DNA from: Vicinamibacterales bacterium
Lineage (GTDB): Bacteria; Acidobacteriota; Vicinamibacteria; Vicinamibacterales; Fen-181
Reading direction: 5' to 3'
DNA: 61,819 nucleotides
Assembly (NCBI GenBank): GCA_036504215.1
Contig: DASXVO010000061.1
Location: 1-61,819 of the forward strand
Positions 41,501 through 49,324 of this stretch are shown piece after piece. Each line of letters starts with the position of its first letter. Position 1 is the stretch's first letter. The position numbers and the translations under genes are program-made. Below the pieces are notes generated by a model. The model was not told the DNA's origin. It did no database searches and saw only the letters and a program-made list of their open reading frames with translations.

Positions 41501-42268
41501 ACGACGCCGCCGGAGACCGACGAGACGAAGTCGACGCCGGCGCGGCTGCGCGGCGAGATCTCCGTCTCGCGGCTGCACTTCAAGTACGTGCAGGACAGCC
41601 CCTGGATTCTCAAGGACGTCTCGTTCAAGATCAAGCCCGGCGAGTTCATCGCCTTCGTCGGCGGATCGGGCTGCGGCAAGTCCACGCTGCTGCGCCTGCT
41701 CCTCGGGTTCGAGAAGCCGCAACTCGGCGCGATCTACTACGACGGACAGGACCTGTCGAGCCTCGACAGCCGCGCGGTCCGCCAGCAACTCGGCGTCGTC
41801 CTGCAGGAGAGCCGGCTGCTGCCCACCGACATCTTCCGCAACATCGTCGGCACCTCGTCGCGCACGATGGCCGACGCGTGGGACGCCGCGACGATGGCGG
41901 GGCTGGGGGACGACATCAAAGCCATGCCCATGGGCATGCACACGGTGGTGTCGGAGGGCGGCGGCACGTTCTCCGGCGGCCAGCGGCAGCGCCTCCTCAT
42001 CGCACGCGCCCTGGTGAACCGTCCGCGAGTCATCTTCTTCGACGAGGCGACGAGCGCGCTCGACAACAAGGCCCAGAAGCAGGTGACCGACAGCATGGAC
42101 CGGATGGACGCGACGCGCATCGTCATCGCGCACCGCTTGAGCACGATCGTCAACGCCAGCCGGATCTTCTACTTCGAGGGCGGCGAGATCCGCGAACAGG
42201 GCACCTACGCCGAGCTGATGGCGAAGAACGGGCTGTTCGCGCTACTCGCCAAGCGCCAGATCGTCTGA
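38579..42268 (+). CDS. NHLM-type ABC transporter with two N-terminal FHA domains
   Basis: About 1229 residues. FHA1 (about 8-95) and FHA2 (about 135-215) both keep the phosphothreonine-binding residues: GR, SRRH and NG. A cupin/cNMP-like region typical of the second NHLM ABC protein follows, then an ABC transmembrane domain (about 670-960) and ATPase with Walker A GGSGCGKST (1028-1036) and signature SGGQRQRL. No ATG, GTG or TTG lies in frame between about 38450 and 38612, and the GTG at 38612 would cut the first FHA strand. ATT at 38579, with GGAG eight bases upstream, is the best start unless one base is missing. M. tuberculosis Rv1747 is a precedent for FHA-FHA-ABC. Confidence 0.88.
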   Translation: MSVTQERLLRIVSSPQPGREGWELPIGRDGVTIGRADDCTVALADGQVSRRHARIESRPDGVFLIDNQSGNGTWVGDAQVSEVRLAHGTRFRIGDTVFEFVAPPPLVEEQTLVISLPAQPPIPVVPETHAREFIVKVVASKGGEAVGAEYRVTGTATIGRGDDCAVAIKDNSASRRHATVEALEDGRFRIVDASSVNGLWMGERRVKDEVIDAGQQFRVGNTFFECQLPAAPTPESEGTMMMADLGSLMAKVAQQRIEDAGEVVSIAGNQAILLDDQRVAYYVVSGKAEVFTVQVKDGKPFGARSHFLTVDHGEAFFGVTQSFSEDGFLATSKSGVDIRRIPREELTRLAAEDADLAAQVAKLVDGWVSGLSTRLTRDISSRPFADVTLQAGAQASVAAGNRARPGEGVAWVPAEPDRLLFIGLSTLSPDETVLFPLGASTWIELAGEEAETMAVTPVSTTALLVNPALWTGLDYFHQVLCECEFINKRLALLDEYDRIGRKSDESDRARSDAIDAIGAVLAGKHTEPSSLSRVGGGQPLVEACRLIGDWLGVKIVNPAGGTAERSFEDHLNAIASHSRFRTRRIALKGEWWSSDAGPFLAALDQGGAPIAVIPRRAGGYECIDPTAKTRQTVTAEVAATLAPFGYCFYRPFPSGELTGKALVRFGARGLASDFRVLLAMGVVTGIFGAAAPYLTGQMIDNAIPQSNGPLLLQLGLGMLLATLATAAFKVTQSYAVVRVQSKMDYTLQAALWDRLLDLPSVFFRQYGAGDLAERAGGIDTIRGVVSRSGVTGVLGSISSVAYLVLMATYSFKLTMIAMVITLVIVGMTTAGNYWQLRYQRVESTQRGAISTLVLQLIAGIAKVRVCAAENHAFKVWAQKFSMQKRTGFSIGTVTNVVGTASSSFNILSSLGIFAALYYFKLSAQPGEPPPFTTGEFIAFNGAFGSFITAVQSLSDASLALLKAVPVFERLKPIITTPPETDETKSTPARLRGEISVSRLHFKYVQDSPWILKDVSFKIKPGEFIAFVGGSGCGKSTLLRLLLGFEKPQLGAIYYDGQDLSSLDSRAVRQQLGVVLQESRLLPTDIFRNIVGTSSRTMADAWDAATMAGLGDDIKAMPMGMHTVVSEGGGTFSGGQRQRLLIARALVNRPRVIFFDEATSALDNKAQKQVTDSMDRMDATRIVIAHRLSTIVNASRIFYFEGGEIREQGTYAELMAKNGLFALLAKRQIV

Positions 42269-42275
42269 GGTGGCC

Positions 42276-43439
42276 ATGGACCGCAGCTCCCTGTCCGTCC
42301 GCCAGGACGTGCTCCGCGCGTGTGGAGCGACCGCGGCAGACATGGACGAGATCCTCGCCTACACCAGCAATCCCTTCGACCTCTCGCGGCTGGACGTGGC
42401 CGCGCTTCCGCTGGCCGACGAACCCCACCTCGAGGCGTGGGACGAGTACAGCCGCGAGGCGCGGTCGGACGGCGTGTTTCGCGCGTTGACCGGGCGCCTG
42501 GTGCAGTTCCGGTTTCCAATCGAAGCGGGGATCAGCCAGACCGACGCCTATCGCGCGGCCACCCGGCGCGGCGTGGCGCCGGATCCCGATGCGCCGGGCC
42601 TCGTGCTCGAGCATCCGGAGTTGCTCGAGTTGACGCTGCACCCGACGCTGGCCGGGCGCATTCCCGTGTTGACGACCGGGAGCCGGACGGACTTCGTGTC
42701 GCTCGTCCGCGCCTGCTCGGCCCGCAACGAACCCGAGCCCGTTCCCAATTCGATGGGCGCCTGCATCGTCAACGGACTGAACAACTGGGACCGCGTCGGG
42801 CGCTACCGCCGCGCACTCGAGGCAGACCGCGGCGCGTTGTTCGACGAGGCGTCGTGGGGCGAGGCGTTCCGCGCGCTCGTCCCGCAGAAGGGCCTGTATC
42901 AGGACCGGTTCATCATCCTCAGCCGCTCTCCCTACAGCGCCGTGGCCGCGGCGGACGTCGGCATGGACGACGACGAGTGGCGCGCGCGGTCGGTCGTCAT
43001 CCGACGCGACCACGAGTGCACGCACTATTTCACGCTGCGGGCGTTCGGCGTCATGCGCAACAACCTCCTCGACGAATTCATCGCCGACTTCGCCGGGATC
43101 GTCGCGGCGTTCGGCCGGTACGATGCGCGGCTGGCGCTCCGGTTCCTGGGCCTCGAGTCGTTCCCCGCGTACCGGCCCGGCGGCCGATTCGAGAACTACC
43201 TCGGCGCCCCGCCCCTCTCCGCCCGTGCCGCCGACGCGATGAAGGCCGTCGTCGTTCGCGCGGCCCGCCAACTGGAAGGCCTCACGACGAACCTCGATCT
43301 CTCGACGCCGGGCTCCGCCTCGCGCCTCGTCGTCGCGCTCGCCGGCCTGACGCTGGAGGAGGTGGCGCACGGCATGCCTTCCCTTGACGGAGTCGCCCCC
43401 ATCGAGTACCGTTCGGCTGACTCAGATTGCACCGGGTGA
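42276..43439 (+). CDS. Putative HExxH zinc metalloprotease-like protein
   Basis: 387 residues, no signal peptide. The motif HECTH at 246-250 (RRDHECTHYFTLRAFG) followed 17 residues later by Glu267 in NNLLDEFIADFAG has the layout of a gluzincin metallopeptidase. I do not recognise the rest as a named peptidase family. It starts seven bases after the FHA-ABC gene, GAGG before ATG, so it belongs to the export operon. It may process the leader or trim the peptide, alongside the C39 domain. The role is inferred only from motif and place. Confidence 0.65.
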   Translation: MDRSSLSVRQDVLRACGATAADMDEILAYTSNPFDLSRLDVAALPLADEPHLEAWDEYSREARSDGVFRALTGRLVQFRFPIEAGISQTDAYRAATRRGVAPDPDAPGLVLEHPELLELTLHPTLAGRIPVLTTGSRTDFVSLVRACSARNEPEPVPNSMGACIVNGLNNWDRVGRYRRALEADRGALFDEASWGEAFRALVPQKGLYQDRFIILSRSPYSAVAAADVGMDDDEWRARSVVIRRDHECTHYFTLRAFGVMRNNLLDEFIADFAGIVAAFGRYDARLALRFLGLESFPAYRPGGRFENYLGAPPLSARAADAMKAVVVRAARQLEGLTTNLDLSTPGSASRLVVALAGLTLEEVAHGMPSLDGVAPIEYRSADSDCTG

Positions 43440-43507
43440 GCGGCTGACAGTCCGGGGCTCCGGCCGCCCGAGCGGCGGCGGCCCCGCCTTTGGAGCAGCG
43501 AGTCCCA

Positions 43508-44275
43508 ATGCCCGACCGTGCTTCGACGCGGACCGACCCACTGCCCGTCGTCTCGATATCGGAAGGCGCACGCGTCTTTCGCACGGGCGACCAGGCGGAT
43601 GCCTTTTTCATCATCCAATCCGGCGAAGTGGAACTGCTGCGTGCGAGTGACGACGGCCAGGAGCGCCTGGCGCTGCTCGGAGCCGGTGAACTGTTCGGCG
43701 AGGACGCGGTGGTCGAGGGACAGACCCGCACCTGCGATGCCCGCGCGATCGTCGCGGTCACGCTGCTCCGCCTCGAGCCTGCCGTCTTCACCGACCTCAT
43801 TCGTGTGAGACCGGACGTCGCGACGCGGGTCATCGGCCGCCTCGGGGCGCGCCTGAACGATGCGAGAGCGGCGTGTCTGGCGATGGCGCGGCCCGTCGCG
43901 CGACCTGCGGCCACGATGGCTGGCGCCGCTGCGCCGCCACCACCACCTCCTGCCATCGTGTCGCCCCGATTGGTCCATGTCGACACGGGTCGGCAGTTCG
44001 CCCTGCCCGCCGACGCGCTCGTTGGCCGGGCCGATCCCCGGACGAAGTTTCAGCCGGACATCGAGCTTTCGGCGATGGACACTCATCGCTCGCTCAGCCG
44101 GCGCCACGCCCGCATCACACGACAGCCAGACGGGTTCTTCATCGTCGAGGAGCCGCGGGTCGCCAACGGCACCTTTCTCAACGGGCGTCGGCTGACGCCC
44201 GGGGTGGCGACCGCGATGACGGATGGGGACGAGGTGTGTTTCGGGTTGATCAAGACGGTGTTCCGGGCGAGTTGA
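43508..44275 (+). CDS. Cyclic-nucleotide-binding plus FHA domain protein
   Basis: 255 residues. A CRP-like cyclic-nucleotide pocket (about 15-125: FIIQSGEVELL, GAGELFGE, EGQTRTCDARA with the phosphate-binding Arg) is joined by a Pro/Ala linker to an FHA domain (about 160-255: VGRADP, SLSRRHARI, NGTFLNG). There is no DNA-binding domain, so it is not a CRP regulator. It could link cNMP or another ligand to phosphothreonine recognition. A TTG at 43490 is a less likely start. Confidence 0.82.
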   Translation: MPDRASTRTDPLPVVSISEGARVFRTGDQADAFFIIQSGEVELLRASDDGQERLALLGAGELFGEDAVVEGQTRTCDARAIVAVTLLRLEPAVFTDLIRVRPDVATRVIGRLGARLNDARAACLAMARPVARPAATMAGAAAPPPPPPAIVSPRLVHVDTGRQFALPADALVGRADPRTKFQPDIELSAMDTHRSLSRRHARITRQPDGFFIVEEPRVANGTFLNGRRLTPGVATAMTDGDEVCFGLIKTVFRAS

Positions 44276-44287
44276 GAAGAGCCGACT

Positions 44288-44307
44288 GGCGGGCATGCAG
44301 GCCCGCC
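44288..44307. repeat. Small GC hairpin between FHA genes
   Basis: Stem GGCGGGC (44288-44294) and GCCCGCC (44301-44307), six-base loop, in the 112-base spacer before the coiled-coil FHA gene. It resembles the REP-like elements but lacks the CTAC end. Confidence 0.4.
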
Positions 44308-44387
44308 GCCCTCGAGTGGGCTTCACGCGGGCGAATCACACACCAGAGGCGGGCCAGAAGCGGCGAGCCGACGGCCCGATGGAGATC

Positions 44388-45482
44388 ATGGCCGACGATC
44401 TGAACAGCATCGACGTGTCGAACCTGGAAGGCCTCGCCAAGCTGGAAACGGATCAGCGCGGCCTGCGTGCGCTGTCCGAGAAGGCGGCGTGGCACCGGGA
44501 CAAGGTGGTCGAGGTCTATTCGAGGGTGGTGCGCGACTACGAGGCTCGCATTCGTGCCCTCGACGAACAGGCGGCTGCCCTGCGGGAGAAGGTTCGCGAG
44601 GATCTCGGCCGGCTGGAGCGGTTGTACGCCGCGAGCCGGGAGGCGATGGACCGGGCGCGCGTCGAGTTGCAGGAAAGTGAGTTCCGGTTCGAGATCGGGG
44701 AGTTCACGCGAGAGGAGTTCCAGAAGCGCCAGCAGGCCGCCGATCAGGCGATCGCCGAATGCCAGCAGGAGTTCGACGCCATCGGCAAGATGCGGGCACG
44801 CTACCTGGAGATCGTCCCCGCAACGCCCGAACCGGTGACTCCGCCGACTCCCGTGCCCGTGCCGGCACCGAACGTGAGTCAGGCGTCTTTGGCGCCGCTG
44901 CCGGGCCCGCCGCTGGCGACACCTCCGGCAGTACCGACGCCCGTCGACGCGCCGGCGCCCTGGCAGGCCGCAGCACCCGCGGTCGCGGAGGCCCCGATGA
45001 CCGTGGTGCCGGTTCCGGCCAGCCGTGAAGGTGAGACGAGCTTCATGCCGCCGCCATCGACGTCCGCCTTCAACACGCCGCTCCCGGTTGCGCCCGGCGT
45101 CGATCCCGGCGCCACGCAGTTCGTCGGCCTGCCGCCGGCCCCGGGCAGGCCGCCCGCGCCAGTGCCGGGCGAACCGTTCGGGACGATCGCCGTGACCCAG
45201 GCCATGCTCGTCGAGGACCGCGGGGGGCTGCCGGGCGCGCATCACAAGCTCGGCCTCCTGACGACCATTGGGCGGACGCCGGACAACCAGATCGTGGTGC
45301 CGGTTCGTGAAGTGTCGCGCAAGCACGCCGAGATCGCGTTGAACGAGGGAGGCTACTTCCTGAAGGACCTCGGATCGCCGAACGGGACGTTCGTGAACGG
45401 CCAGCGCGTCACCGAGCAGCGGCTCGAGGACGGCGATCGGATCGGCCTGGGTGGACAGGTCTTCGTGTTCAAGGCGCGATAA
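44388..45482 (+). CDS. Coiled-coil, proline-rich, FHA-domain protein
   Basis: 364 residues. A charged coiled coil (about 5-140: ALDEQAAALREKVREDLGRLERLYAASREAMDR), a Pro/Ala/Val linker (about 140-265) and a C-terminal FHA domain (about 270-364: TTIGRTPDNQIVV, VSRKHAEI, NGTFVNG) with all phosphothreonine contacts. No membrane segment. ATG 44388 has GGAG four bases upstream; ATG 44379 would add three residues. It is probably an adaptor that clusters phosphorylated partners. The STAS gene follows after three bases. Confidence 0.82.
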   Translation: MADDLNSIDVSNLEGLAKLETDQRGLRALSEKAAWHRDKVVEVYSRVVRDYEARIRALDEQAAALREKVREDLGRLERLYAASREAMDRARVELQESEFRFEIGEFTREEFQKRQQAADQAIAECQQEFDAIGKMRARYLEIVPATPEPVTPPTPVPVPAPNVSQASLAPLPGPPLATPPAVPTPVDAPAPWQAAAPAVAEAPMTVVPVPASREGETSFMPPPSTSAFNTPLPVAPGVDPGATQFVGLPPAPGRPPAPVPGEPFGTIAVTQAMLVEDRGGLPGAHHKLGLLTTIGRTPDNQIVVPVREVSRKHAEIALNEGGYFLKDLGSPNGTFVNGQRVTEQRLEDGDRIGLGGQVFVFKAR

Positions 45483-45485
45483 GAC

Positions 45486-46112
45486 ATGGAGATTCGCGAG
45501 GCACACGAAGGCGACGTGCTGGTGCTGGCGCCAGAGGGCAGCCTGACGAGTCCCGAGGACTGCTCGCCGCTCGAGAAGCGCATGGGGGTGGCCGTCAAGC
45601 AGGGCACCCGCTACGTGGTCCTGGACTGCGGCAATGTGTCGCAGATGACGGCGAACGCCATCCGGACGCTGCTGCCCGCCTCGCGGAAGCTCGGGCGCTT
45701 GAAGGGGCGCATCGTCCTGTGCGGGATGAGCGCGAAGCTGCAGAAGGCCTTCGCGATTTCCGGCTTCGACCGGGACTTCACGGTCGTTCCGACGCGGCAG
45801 GAGGCGGTGGCGCGAGCGCTCGAGCCGGTCGCGGCCGCTCCGTCGAAGCGTCCCGCCTCCGTGCCGGTCTCGGCCGGGCCGGCCGCGCCTGAGCCGCCCC
45901 TCCCCCCGCCTCCATCTCCGCCGCCGCCGGCTCCAGAAGTTGCTCCTCAGGCGCCCGATCCGCGCCTCGACATCGCCGACGCGCTGCTGCAGGCGCTCGG
46001 GGTCGAAGGACGTCTCAGGGCGGCCCCTCCCGTTCCCGGCGCAGCGACGCTGGCGGATGCCGACGCCGTCGCCGCGGTCGTGCTCGGCGCGCTGGCCGCG
46101 CGCTCGTCCTGA
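45486..46112 (+). CDS. STAS-domain protein with proline-rich tail
   Basis: 208 residues. The STAS fold is at about 1-115 (VLVLAPEGSLTSPED, YVVLDCGNVSQMTANAIRTLLPA). In anti-sigma antagonists the loop after the third strand reads D-S-S-G with the phosphorylated serine; here it is TANA, so the usual phosphoserine switch is missing. The tail is Pro/Ala-rich with a short helix (LDIADALLQALGVEG). It may be a structural partner of the neighbouring FHA and phosphatase proteins, not a classical switch. Confidence 0.82.
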   Translation: MEIREAHEGDVLVLAPEGSLTSPEDCSPLEKRMGVAVKQGTRYVVLDCGNVSQMTANAIRTLLPASRKLGRLKGRIVLCGMSAKLQKAFAISGFDRDFTVVPTRQEAVARALEPVAAAPSKRPASVPVSAGPAAPEPPLPPPPSPPPPAPEVAPQAPDPRLDIADALLQALGVEGRLRAAPPVPGAATLADADAVAAVVLGALAARSS

Positions 46113-46191
46113 ATGCCGGTACCCGTCGTTCGCCTTTGTAGTAGACTCCGGGCAAGCCGACCGAACTCTGTCACTGGCACATGGTGTCCTC

Positions 46192-46959
46192 ATGATGGAA
46201 GCCTTCGGGATTTCGGATCCAGGCCGCGTGCGGAAGGGCAACGAGGACAGTTACGTCTGCAACGAGTTGTTGCAGCTGTTCGTCGTTGCGGACGGAATGG
46301 GTGGCCATTCGGCCGGGGAAGTCGCGTCGCGACTCGCCATCGAGGCCGTCGAGGGATTCATCCGCCGGTCTCATGACGACTCCGACTTCTCATGGCCCTA
46401 CGGGGTCGATCCCCAGCTGTCGCTCGGGGGCAATCGCCTCCGGACCGCCGTCCATCTCGCCAACCGGCGTGTCTTCCGCGCCGCCGAGAGTTGCGACGAC
46501 TACACGGGGATGGGTACCACGCTCACGGCGGTGCTCATCACCGGCGATCGGCTGGCCTACGGGCACGTCGGAGACAGCCGGCTCTACACACTGAACGGCG
46601 AGGGCTTCCGCCAGATCACGCACGACGATTCGTGGGTGGCGACCATTCTCGCCAACGATCCGAACATCACGCCCGCCGAGCTGGCGCGTCACCCGATGCG
46701 CCACGTCCTCACCAACGTGCTCGGAGCGCGCGAGCAGGTGGAGGTCCAGCTCGCCGAGTTCCACCTCGCGCCTGGCGCGGTGTTCCTGCTCTGCAGCGAC
46801 GGCCTGCACGGCATGGTGAACGACGCGGGCCTCGAGCGGATCCTGCGGGAGGGCGGACCTCTCGACGCCATGGGACGACGGCTGATCACCGCGGCCCTCG
46901 AGGGCGGCGGCCACGACAATGTCACGGCGGTGTTGATCCGGACAGCCGCAGAGCCATGA
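46192..46959 (+). CDS. PP2C-family Ser/Thr protein phosphatase
   Basis: 255 residues, the full soluble PP2C core. Metal-binding motifs: KGNEDSY, VVADGMGGHSAGE, YGHVGDSRLY, LLCSDGLHGMV and GGGHDNVTAVL. It should reverse phosphorylation by the kinase whose gene overlaps its stop (ATGA). Double start ATGATG at 46192/46195. The 79-base gap before it carries no clear promoter. Confidence 0.94.
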   Translation: MMEAFGISDPGRVRKGNEDSYVCNELLQLFVVADGMGGHSAGEVASRLAIEAVEGFIRRSHDDSDFSWPYGVDPQLSLGGNRLRTAVHLANRRVFRAAESCDDYTGMGTTLTAVLITGDRLAYGHVGDSRLYTLNGEGFRQITHDDSWVATILANDPNITPAELARHPMRHVLTNVLGAREQVEVQLAEFHLAPGAVFLLCSDGLHGMVNDAGLERILREGGPLDAMGRRLITAALEGGGHDNVTAVLIRTAAEP

Positions 46960-49289
46960 CCCCAGGGGCCGGAGTCGGGCCACAGCCCGAGCGGATCGGG
47001 CGCTACAGAATCCTCCAGCGCATCGGGAAGGGTGCGATGGGGATCGTGTATAGCGCGCACGACGAGGTCATGGACCGCGTCGTCGCCGTCAAGGTCCTGA
47101 TGGCGGACCTCGAGGCCGAACCCGACACCCGTGCCCGTTTCTACCGCGAAGCCCAGTCCGCCGGCCGCCTCCTCCATCCCAACATCATCACGATCTTCGA
47201 CATGGGCGAGGAGGAGGGCCGCATCTTCATCGTCATGGAACTGTTGAAGGGTGACACGCTGGCGGAGTTCCTCAGACGGCCAGGCGGGGTCCCGCTCGAA
47301 CAGAAGGTCGCGCTGATGGTCCAGGCCTGCGAGGGGCTGGGCTCCGCACACGCGCACGGCATCTTCCACCGCGACATCAAGCCGGGCAACCTCTTCGTGC
47401 TGCAGGACGGGACGCTCAAGGTCCTCGACTTCGGCGTGGCTCGCCTGGCGAGTTCGACGATGACGGCGAGCGGGTTCATCATCGGGACGCCGGACTACAT
47501 GTCGCCCGAGCAGGCGCGCGGTCGTGAAATCGACCAGCGGTCCGACATCTTCTCCGCCGCCGGTGTCTTCTACTACATGCTCACGGGGCGCAAGCCGTTC
47601 GCGGCCCCGGACCTGCCGTCGGTGCTGCGCCGGGTGCAGATGGAGGATCCCGAGCCGCTTCCCGACGGAGACGTGCCGCAAGCGCTGGCGCGCGTGGTGA
47701 TGAAGTCGCTCGCAAAGGATCCGGCGCTCCGACACCAGTGGATGGCGGAGTTCAGCGCCGACCTGACGAAAGTACGCAGGTACTACGAGGCAGAGACGCG
47801 TCAGATCGCGGTGACTGCCCACGATCGCTACGAATCGATCAGCAACCTGCTGCACGAACGGGCGGCGCTCGCCGGGTGGCTGGGCCTGCCGGTACCCGAA
47901 GACGAGCCCGAAGCCGCCAGGCGGCTGCGCGATGAGCACGCGTCGTTCGTGGAGCAGCGACACGATTCCCTGCTCCTCGTACCCTTCACCCGACCGCACA
48001 TCGCGGAGATCGCGGCGTCGCTCTGCGCCGAGCACCAGCCGCTCTCCCGTGAGGTGGCCCGCCTGCGGGAGGTGCGCACGGTCGTCGATGCGGCGGTTCA
48101 GGCCCTGGCCGCCGGACGGGTGGACGAGGCCCGGCAGCGCCTCGAACAGATCGAGCCGGTGTTCGCCGACGCACCGCGCGTCGTCGAGGAGCGTGAACGC
48201 TGCCAGGCTGCGGCAATCGAGTTGGAGGCGCGCCAGGCACGGATGGCCGCCCTCATCGGCGAGATCCAGAGTGCGCTCGCGGTTTCCAACTGGTCGGTCG
48301 CCGTGGCGTTGTGCGACCAGGCCCTGGCGATTGAGCCGCAGGCGAGCCACGTCATCGCAATGCGCGTCCGAGCCAGGGACGCGGAAGACAGAGAAGCCCG
48401 GCAGCGCGAGCGCGACCAGCAGCGTGCCGCGGACCGCGCACGCCGCGCCATCGACGAGCGGAGATTCGATGCCGCCGAGCAGGAGCTCGCCCTGGCGCGT
48501 CAACTGGAAGCCCCGCACGATCGGACGGCGCCGCTCGCACAACTGCTGAGCGAGGCACGGGAGGCGGCGGTAGCCGAGGCGGCTCGGGCCCAACGTGCCG
48601 CCGAGACGCTCGCGACCGCGCGGGCACACTTTCAGGCCGGCCGGCGCGACGAGGCGATCGCGACGCTCGAAGCGTCTCTCGATGTCGAACCGGATGCGCC
48701 CGGTGTCCGCAGCGAACTCGGCCACCTGCGAGCCGAGGCGCGGCGTCGCGCAGAGGCGGAGCAGCGACACGCCGAGGCTGGCGCCCATTCAGCGCGCGCG
48801 GCCCTCGCGCTCGAGGCGGGCGACCATGCCACCGCCTCCCGTGAGGCGGACGATGCGCTCGCAGCCGAGCCAGGACACGCCGAGGCGGCGAGGATCCGGG
48901 CGGTCGCCCGGGCCACGATCCGCGAACGCGAGCGCCAGGAGCGCGAACGCCTCCGCCGGCGCGAACAGGATCTCAGGTCGGCTCGCCAGGCGCTGCGCGT
49001 GGAGAATGTATCCGAGTCGGAAGCCACCGTGGCCAGGATCCTCGCCGAGGATCCACACAATCGCGCCGCGCTCGATCTCGTTGCTGAGATTGCGGGCGTC
49101 CGCTCGAGGCTGGACGCGGTGGCACGGGAGAAGGAAGACGACACGGTGGCCATGGCGGCCCCGGTCGGCGTCGATGACGACGACACGGTGAGGATGTTGC
49201 GTGCGGAGGCCGAGGGCGACAAGTTGGTGAGCCGCATCGGCCAGCGCCTGCGGGGCATCCTGACCAAACGAGGGTCCGGTGCACCGTGA
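46956..49289 (+). CDS. Ser/Thr protein kinase with long helical/TPR-like tail
   Basis: 777 residues. The Hanks-type kinase domain (about 15-275) has IGKGAMGIVYSA, catalytic Lys46, HRDIKPGN with Asp140, DFG 158-160 and an activation segment with SSTMTAS. The remainder (about 300-740) is Ala/Arg/Glu-rich and helical, with TPR-like units (ARAHFQAGRRDEAIATLEASLDVEPDAPG). No membrane helix is seen, so it is probably cytoplasmic. It overlaps the phosphatase gene, a typical kinase/phosphatase pair. Substrates may include threonines recognised by the FHA proteins here. Confidence 0.93.
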   Translation: MTPGAGVGPQPERIGRYRILQRIGKGAMGIVYSAHDEVMDRVVAVKVLMADLEAEPDTRARFYREAQSAGRLLHPNIITIFDMGEEEGRIFIVMELLKGDTLAEFLRRPGGVPLEQKVALMVQACEGLGSAHAHGIFHRDIKPGNLFVLQDGTLKVLDFGVARLASSTMTASGFIIGTPDYMSPEQARGREIDQRSDIFSAAGVFYYMLTGRKPFAAPDLPSVLRRVQMEDPEPLPDGDVPQALARVVMKSLAKDPALRHQWMAEFSADLTKVRRYYEAETRQIAVTAHDRYESISNLLHERAALAGWLGLPVPEDEPEAARRLRDEHASFVEQRHDSLLLVPFTRPHIAEIAASLCAEHQPLSREVARLREVRTVVDAAVQALAAGRVDEARQRLEQIEPVFADAPRVVEERERCQAAAIELEARQARMAALIGEIQSALAVSNWSVAVALCDQALAIEPQASHVIAMRVRARDAEDREARQRERDQQRAADRARRAIDERRFDAAEQELALARQLEAPHDRTAPLAQLLSEAREAAVAEAARAQRAAETLATARAHFQAGRRDEAIATLEASLDVEPDAPGVRSELGHLRAEARRRAEAEQRHAEAGAHSARAALALEAGDHATASREADDALAAEPGHAEAARIRAVARATIRERERQERERLRRREQDLRSARQALRVENVSESEATVARILAEDPHNRAALDLVAEIAGVRSRLDAVAREKEDDTVAMAAPVGVDDDDTVRMLRAEAEGDKLVSRIGQRLRGILTKRGSGAP

Positions 49290-49324
49290 GTGCGGCGGCA
49301 AACCATGATGAAGAGTAGATCGGC

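Noticed and set aside
46113-46191. Promoter before the PP2C gene (TTCGCC...TAGACT).
   Set aside because: Spacing and both hexamers match poorly; read-through from the upstream genes is simpler.
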